In this document: positions 59,817-64,000 of the stretch, piece after piece
Layout: the number at the start of each line of letters is the position of its first letter
How positions within the stretch are numbered: the first letter of the stretch is position 1
NCBI RefSeq assembly: GCF_024756235.1
Contig: NZ_JANUGY010000017.1
Location: forward strand, 1 to 64,000
Reading direction: 5' to 3'
Source of the DNA: Massilia kyonggiensis
Lineage (GTDB): Bacteria > Pseudomonadota > Gammaproteobacteria > Burkholderiales > Burkholderiaceae_D
DNA: 64,000 nt
The notes under the pieces: generated by a model
What the model was told of the DNA's origin: nothing
Databases searched by the model: none
Seen by the model: the letters and a program-made list of their open reading frames with translations, nothing else
Position numbers and translations under genes: made by a program

Positions 59817-60365
59817 GTGAAACGCAGCTATCGCTGGGCAACGGAGCAGGGTGGCGGCCTGGAGCATGTCGAACTGGACACCGGGGACGCGGGCGTGACG
59901 GCGGAGGGCGTCCTCATCGGCCCCGCCGGCGGCCGGTTGTTCGCCTGCAGTTATCTGTTGTGCTGCGACGAACAATGGCGGGTGCGCCGTCTCGACGTCC
60001 ATGTCGCGGGCAAGGGGCGAGTGAGCCTGCGTGCCGACGGGGCCGGCAACTGGTTTGACGCGGACGGCACGCCGTTGCCGGCGCTGCAGGGCTGCACCGA
60101 CGTCGACCTGTCCGGCAGTCCGTTCACGAACACGCTGCCGATCCGGCGCCTCGGTGACGCGCTGCGCAATCGCCAGGAAATCCGCGTCGCGTACGTCGAC
60201 CTGCCCAAGCTCGACGTCCAGCCCGTCGCGCAGGCGTACACGCGGGTGACGCCCGACCGGGTGCGGTTCGAAAGCCTGTCCCGGCCGTTTGCCGCCGACC
60301 TCGACGTCGACGGCGACGGCCTTGTACTGCGTTACGAGGGGTTGTTTACGCGCGTCGCGGGCTGA
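59817..60365 (+). CDS. Putative glycolipid-binding domain protein
   Basis: The 182-residue soluble protein matches the 'putative glycolipid-binding' family (PF06475) pattern: YRWATEQGGGLEHVELDTGDAGVTAEGVLIG, WRVRRLDVHVAG, GAGNWFDADGTPLPALQGCTDVDLSGSPFTNTLPIRRL and VDLPKLDVQPVAQAYTRV. The fold is all beta. The biochemical role is not established; the name comes from remote similarity. The start is GTG 59817 with GGAGG 7 bases upstream. Its 3' end overlaps the convergent DUF418 gene by 34 bases. Confidence 0.87.
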   Translation: MKRSYRWATEQGGGLEHVELDTGDAGVTAEGVLIGPAGGRLFACSYLLCCDEQWRVRRLDVHVAGKGRVSLRADGAGNWFDADGTPLPALQGCTDVDLSGSPFTNTLPIRRLGDALRNRQEIRVAYVDLPKLDVQPVAQAYTRVTPDRVRFESLSRPFAADLDVDGDGLVLRYEGLFTRVAG

Positions 60366-61561
60366 GCGGTGTGGCTCGAGGCTGCACCGATCCACGTCAG
60401 GCGGTGCCACAGGGCTTCCAGCGGGCCCTGCTTGTGGTGCTTGAGCCACCAGGCGCTGAAGCAGCCCTGCAGCACGGCCAGTACGATGCCGATCGCCAGC
60501 GCCATCACCGTGCCCGCCGTCGCGTACAGGCCGAAGCCGAAGCCGTGGTACAGGGTCGTGCCGACGATCGATTGCATCATGTAGCTCGTCAGGCTCATCC
60601 GGCCCAGCCAGCGGAGTGAACCCAACACGCGCGCCCCGGCGGGACGGCGGAACAGCAGCGCGAAGCCCGTGACGAGCAGCAGCATGATGTCCAGGTTGAG
60701 CAGCGGCTTGGCGATGGCGTCAAGCGGCCGGCGCAGGGCCTCGGCGGGGAACCACGCTGCCAGGTGGCCATGGATGAAGATCAACGGACCGAGCAGCAGC
60801 AGGGCCCCGAAGAAGACGCGCCGCCAGATGCGGATGTTCCTGTCGTTCATCGCGAACAGCCCGAGGCGGCCGGCCAGCATGCCGAACATGAACAGTGCCG
60901 GGATCTGCAGGATGCGGCCCATTTCCCAGCTCCACAGCAGCACGGCCTGCTTGCCGTTCGTGAGGTTGCCGATCCAGACGTCGAGCAATGAACCGTGCTT
61001 CAGGTATTCCTCGGCGCGGCCAAAGTATGCCCAGGAGGCGGGATCGGGCAGCTTGCCCGGCGCACTGCCCAGCGCCGCGAACGCATCGAACCAGGCGACC
61101 GGCTGCAGGCTGAGGAAGCAGCCCAGCAGGAAAACCGTCCACGTGCCCAGGCGCGCGACCGGAATCAGCACGAGACCGAGCACGGCATACATCGCGAGGA
61201 TATCGCCTTCGTAGAACGCGGAATTCACGAGCCCGAACCCGAGCAGGAGCAGCATGCGCCACGCAAAGCGCGGCCGGAAATCCTCCCCGCGCCGGGCCCG
61301 GGCATCGTCCTGCAGGTGGAACGTCAGGCCGAACAGCAGGGCGAAGATGGCATATGACTTGCCGCCAAACAAGGCGAACATCGTGTCCCAGATGTGTTGC
61401 CCCAGCTCCTTCAGCCAGGCCGGCTCGCCGGGCGGCGAAAAATAGAGATCGAAGTGCTCGATGTTATGCAGCAGCATGATCGAGACGATCGCGAAGCCAC
61501 GCAGGGCGTCGACGAGGTCGAGACGGGAGTCGGTACGGGGCATGTCGGGGGAGGGCGTCAT
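60332..61561 (-). CDS. DUF418 domain membrane protein
   Basis: The 409-residue inner-membrane protein starts with the typical RLDLVDALRGFAIVSIMLLHNIEHF. It continues with about 8-10 helices and ends with the DUF418 C-terminal domain (RMSLTSYMMQSIVGTTLYHGFGFGLY ... WLKHHKQGPLEALWHRLTW). Related in style to acyltransferase-3 membrane proteins, but without their catalytic motif. The function is unknown, perhaps transport or envelope modification. AGGA lies 5 bases before the ATG at 61561. Confidence 0.9.
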   Translation of the reverse strand: MTPSPDMPRTDSRLDLVDALRGFAIVSIMLLHNIEHFDLYFSPPGEPAWLKELGQHIWDTMFALFGGKSYAIFALLFGLTFHLQDDARARRGEDFRPRFAWRMLLLLGFGLVNSAFYEGDILAMYAVLGLVLIPVARLGTWTVFLLGCFLSLQPVAWFDAFAALGSAPGKLPDPASWAYFGRAEEYLKHGSLLDVWIGNLTNGKQAVLLWSWEMGRILQIPALFMFGMLAGRLGLFAMNDRNIRIWRRVFFGALLLLGPLIFIHGHLAAWFPAEALRRPLDAIAKPLLNLDIMLLLVTGFALLFRRPAGARVLGSLRWLGRMSLTSYMMQSIVGTTLYHGFGFGLYATAGTVMALAIGIVLAVLQGCFSAWWLKHHKQGPLEALWHRLTWIGAASSHTAQPATRVNNPS

Positions 61562-61783
61562 GGTTTTCCTGTCCGTTTTTGGGCCCGGTCATTCTAGTTT
61601 GGAATCGTTTTCATCTCCACTATATTTTTTACAACGCCCGCGCTTATTTCTCGTTATAAGTTCACATCTGGTTACAAACTGCCCGTGTTTGTCGGCATCC
61701 CGCAACGGTGAAAAGTTTTTTCCGGGTGGCAAAGCAAAGTTCTCGCAAACCGTTTAGAATTGCCTCCCATCAGCTTTCCACGC

Positions 61784-61813
61784 GCCAACCGCTCGGTTGG
61801 CGTTTGCTTTTTG
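61784..61813 (+). terminator. Hairpin with T tract upstream of the MFS gene
   Basis: CGCCAACCG/CGGTTGGCG with a 2-base loop, then TTTGCTTTTT. There is no plus-strand gene before it, and a possible -10 (TAGAAT, 61756-61761) lies just upstream, so it may end a short leader or small RNA and attenuate the MFS gene. Confidence 0.5.
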
Positions 61814-61848
61814 ATCCAGACATTTTTTTTAAAAAAATCATCTACTAA

Positions 61849-63018
61849 ATGCAAAATAATCTGCCTGCCACGACTGCCGCCCGTTCCCGCAGCCTTCCGC
61901 TCGCACAATCGCAGTCGTTCGCGCTGCCGCTCCTGTTCACGGTGTTCGGCGTGATCATGGGGTCGTGGGCCGGCCGTATCCCGGCCATGGCCGAACGCGT
62001 GCACGTGTCGCACTCGGCGCTGTCGATGGTCCTGCTGTGCGGCGGCCTCGGCGCCGTTCTGTCGTACCCTATTTCATCGCGCATGATGAGCTCGCTTGGG
62101 GCCCGCAAGACCATGCTCATTTCCGGCCTGGCCCTGCTGGCCGTGCTCGTCGCCATCGGCGGCGCACCGACCGTGCCGCTGCTGATGATGGCCGTCCTGA
62201 GCCTGGGCATCACGGCCAGCACGTTCGACGTCGCCGTCAACTCGGCCGCCACGAAGCGCGAAAAGGAGACGGGCAAGTCGGAACTGTCGAAGCTGCACGG
62301 CCTCGGCTGCGCCGGCGGCCTGGCGGGCGCGACCCTGGGCAGCCTGATGGCCGGCCTGCACATCGCGCCGCTCACGCACTTCGTGATGCTGGCCGGTCCG
62401 CTGGCCCTGGCCCTCTACTATGGCTATGCGTCGCTGGATGCGGATGACGCGGGTGAAGTCGTCGAGAAAAAATCGTTCTCGCTGCCGCGCGGTCCGCTGC
62501 TGTTCCTGGGCGCACTCGGCTTCCTCGGTTCGATGGCCGAAGGCAGCATCGCCGACTGGAGCGGCGTGTTCCTGAAAGAGCATTTTGGTGCGTCGGACGG
62601 CCTGGCGCCGCTGGCCCTGTCGTCGTTCTCCGTGATGATGCTGCTGGCCCGCCTCGTCGGCGACAAGCTCAAGGTCCGCTACGGCGCCCGTCCCCTCGTC
62701 ACCAGCGGCTCGATGCTGGGCGCCGCCGGCCTGTTCTTCGCCGTGCTGTCGCCGAATGCCTATTTCGCCCTGTTCGGCTTCGCCGTCGCCGGCATGGGTA
62801 TGGCACTGGTCTTCCCGTTCGTGTTCAGCGCGGCGGGCGCGCAAGGTCCGGCGGCACTGGCCGGCGTGGCCAGCCTGGCCTACAGCGGCAGCCTGATGGG
62901 CCCGCCGGTCATCGGCGCCATCGCCCAGGGCATGGGCATGCAGATCGCCATCGCCTACATCGGCGGCCTGGCCTGCCTGATCGCCTTCGTGGCCAGCCGT
63001 TCGCGCCTGCTGAAGTAA
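61849..63018 (+). CDS. MFS transporter (YbjJ-like)
   Basis: A 389-residue major-facilitator protein with 12 hydrophobic helices. The start of helix 1 is FALPLLFTVFGVIMGSWAGRIPAMAERVHVSHSALSMVLLCGGLGAVL. The second helix pair has the loop RMMSSLGARKTMLISG (MFS motif A-like). A family-specific 'TASTFDVAVNSAATKREKETGKSELSKLHGLGCAGGL' segment contains an Asp and an Asn in the membrane. This looks like the YbjJ/fucose-permease-like branch. The substrate is unknown. No good RBS precedes the ATG (61849), and a terminator-like hairpin sits 36 bases upstream. A strong terminator follows. Confidence 0.88.
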   Translation: MQNNLPATTAARSRSLPLAQSQSFALPLLFTVFGVIMGSWAGRIPAMAERVHVSHSALSMVLLCGGLGAVLSYPISSRMMSSLGARKTMLISGLALLAVLVAIGGAPTVPLLMMAVLSLGITASTFDVAVNSAATKREKETGKSELSKLHGLGCAGGLAGATLGSLMAGLHIAPLTHFVMLAGPLALALYYGYASLDADDAGEVVEKKSFSLPRGPLLFLGALGFLGSMAEGSIADWSGVFLKEHFGASDGLAPLALSSFSVMMLLARLVGDKLKVRYGARPLVTSGSMLGAAGLFFAVLSPNAYFALFGFAVAGMGMALVFPFVFSAAGAQGPAALAGVASLAYSGSLMGPPVIGAIAQGMGMQIAIAYIGGLACLIAFVASRSRLLK

Positions 63019-63038
63019 TTATCCTTCCTCCTTGTTCA

Positions 63039-63069
63039 GGGCGGTGCCGATGGCGCCGCCCTTTTTTTT
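63039..63069 (+). terminator. Rho-independent terminator of the MFS gene
   Basis: A GGGCGG/CCGCCC outer stem with GCC/GGC inner stem is followed by eight T, 20 bases after the stop. Confidence 0.9.
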
Positions 63070-63162
63070 GCGCTGTGCCAAGCCCGCGCGCATTCCGCAG
63101 AACTCCAGTACGCCTGCGTACTCCAAGCAAACGTCACTCGTCTGCCCAGGATCGGAGTTGCC

Positions 63163-63795
63163 ATGCAAAGCGAAATCGATGCCGTGTCCGTCGTCTGGTT
63201 CCACGACCGCCAGCTGCGCGAACGCGACTGGCCCGTGATGTCGCACGTCGCCGCCGAGCCGGGCGGGTTGGGCTTATGGGAATGGATCGCCGCCAATCAC
63301 CGCTACAACGGCCTGCTGTGGCGCGAGGAAGACCGGGCGCGCCGGCTGGACGTGCCGCCTGCCGAGATCGCGGCCGGCAAGCGCCTGATCGACCGCTACA
63401 ACCAGAAGCGCAACGACGCGGTCGAATCCATCGACGAAGCGCTGTTGGCCAGCCTGCGCCACGTCGTCTGCGTGCCCGATGCACGGCTCTCCAGCGAAAC
63501 GGCCGGCGCCATGATCGACCGCCTGTCGATCCTCGCCCTGAAAATCCACCACATGCGCGCGCAGACGCAACGCGTCGACGCCGACGATGCCCACGTCCGC
63601 GCATGCACCACCAAGCTCGACCGCCTGCTCGCGCAGCGCCAGGACCTGATGTCCTGCCTCGACCTGCTGCTCACGGAAGCGCGGGCCGGACGGGCATACT
63701 TCAAGCTCTATCGCCAGTTCAAGATGTACAACGATCCCGCCCTGAACCCGTACCTCAACGGCCAGGCGCAGGGGGATGGAAGGGCGGCGCCGTGA
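63163..63795 (+). CDS. DUF4254 domain protein
   Basis: The 210-residue soluble helical protein has the DUF4254 features: WEWIAANHRYNGLLWREEDRARRLDVP, the 'AGKRLIDRYNQKRNDAVESIDEALL' helix, and 'SETAGAMIDRLSILALKIHHM'. DUF4254 genes usually sit next to glycosyltransferases in surface-polysaccharide clusters. Here a glycosyltransferase begins at the overlapping GTGA, in agreement. The biochemical role is unknown. The start has GGAG 5 bases upstream. Confidence 0.9.
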   Translation: MQSEIDAVSVVWFHDRQLRERDWPVMSHVAAEPGGLGLWEWIAANHRYNGLLWREEDRARRLDVPPAEIAAGKRLIDRYNQKRNDAVESIDEALLASLRHVVCVPDARLSSETAGAMIDRLSILALKIHHMRAQTQRVDADDAHVRACTTKLDRLLAQRQDLMSCLDLLLTEARAGRAYFKLYRQFKMYNDPALNPYLNGQAQGDGRAAP

Positions 63796-64000
63796 ACGAG
63801 ACGATCGACGTCCTGATCCCGACGCGCAACCGCCCCGCGGCGCTCGCGGTCACGCTGACGGCGCTCGGCGCGCAGACCTGGCCGGCATTGCGCATCGTCC
63901 TTGCCGACCAGTCGGACGGCGACGGCGTCTGCACGCATGGGGAGGTGCAGGCGGTATTGCGCTACCTGCGCGTCACCGGCCGCAGCGTGGACACGTTCCG
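63792..64000 (+). CDS. Glycosyltransferase family 2 protein, partial (cut by window end)
   Basis: GTG at 63792 overlaps the stop of the DUF4254 gene (GTGA). The 69 codons present read MNETIDVLIPTRNRPAALAVT, then LGAQTWPALRIVLADQS and so on, and stay open to the window end. The strand 'IDVLIPTRNRP' followed by 'IVLADQSDGD' is the GT-A nucleotide-sugar-binding start of family 2 transferases. It probably adds a sugar to a surface glycan. The catalytic DxD and acceptor regions lie outside the window. Confidence 0.85.
   Translation, partial: MNETIDVLIPTRNRPAALAVTLTALGAQTWPALRIVLADQSDGDGVCTHGEVQAVLRYLRVTGRSVDTF

Noticed and set aside
1..64000. CRISPR arrays, intact insertion sequences, prophage genes, rRNA
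   Set aside because: No regularly spaced repeats, transposase, integrase, phage structural genes or rRNA sequence were seen on reading both strands.

Overview
The window is high-GC DNA with dense coding on both strands, RBS-led ATG/GTG starts and very few non-coding stretches. Gene content (GTP-type PEP carboxykinase, RdgC, LexA-box-controlled dinB and uvrA, secreted subtilases, several large TonB-dependent receptors without SusD partners, DUF4254 plus glycosyltransferase) fits a betaproteobacterium of the Burkholderiales, most likely the Oxalobacteraceae (Massilia/Telluria/Duganella type). This placement is inferred from reading the proteins, not from a search. No rRNA, CRISPR array, intact insertion sequence or prophage was seen.

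Layout. 1-4 kb: small acidic protein, cNMP-binding protein coupled to an AI-2E-type permease, diguanylate cyclase, tRNA-Asp and tRNA-Val with a duplicated tRNA-Asp tail. 4-11 kb: a TonB receptor and two tandem secreted subtilases. 10.6-17 kb: housekeeping and stress genes (SOS-controlled dinB, rdgC, catalase, a one-domain asparaginase, a 2-hydroxyacid dehydrogenase). 17-22.5 kb: pckG, a formaldehyde-dehydrogenase-like zinc ADH, and a GH39 glycosidase. 22.5-30 kb: a transporter, zinc hydrolase, RpiR regulator, TonB receptor and secreted cyanophycinase that read together as a cyanophycin-scavenging locus. 30-35.8 kb: uvrA (with LexA box), ssb and an orphan chemoreceptor-tip protein. 35.8-48.5 kb: carbohydrate region (GH28, two-component system, PQQ-like propeller, GH2, TonB receptor, lipoprotein esterase). 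48.7-58.4 kb: a minus-strand operon led by gluconokinase with a TonB receptor, GntP permease, a 1006-residue double beta-helix/lactonase-like fusion, an esterase and a ThuA-like protein, preceded by two LacI-type operators. 58.6-64 kb: AI-2E permease, glycolipid-binding-like protein, DUF418 membrane protein, MFS transporter, DUF4254 protein and a glycosyltransferase cut by the window end.

How it works together. Much of the window is about taking polymers from outside. Secreted enzymes (subtilases, GH39, GH28, GH2, esterases, cyanophycinase, beta-helix fusion) would cut polymers, TonB receptors would carry the fragments across the outer membrane, and inner-membrane permeases plus cytosolic enzymes would finish the job. 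The two most interesting units are the apparently complete cyanophycin route (22495-30076) and the gluconate-linked beta-helix/lactonase operon (48764-58366). Two candidate regulatory codes also stand out: TAGCGCTATCA (LacI type) at 6779, 58402 and 58561, and TTTAGTAAA/TTTACTAAA upstream of the GH39, GH2 and neighbouring TonB genes.
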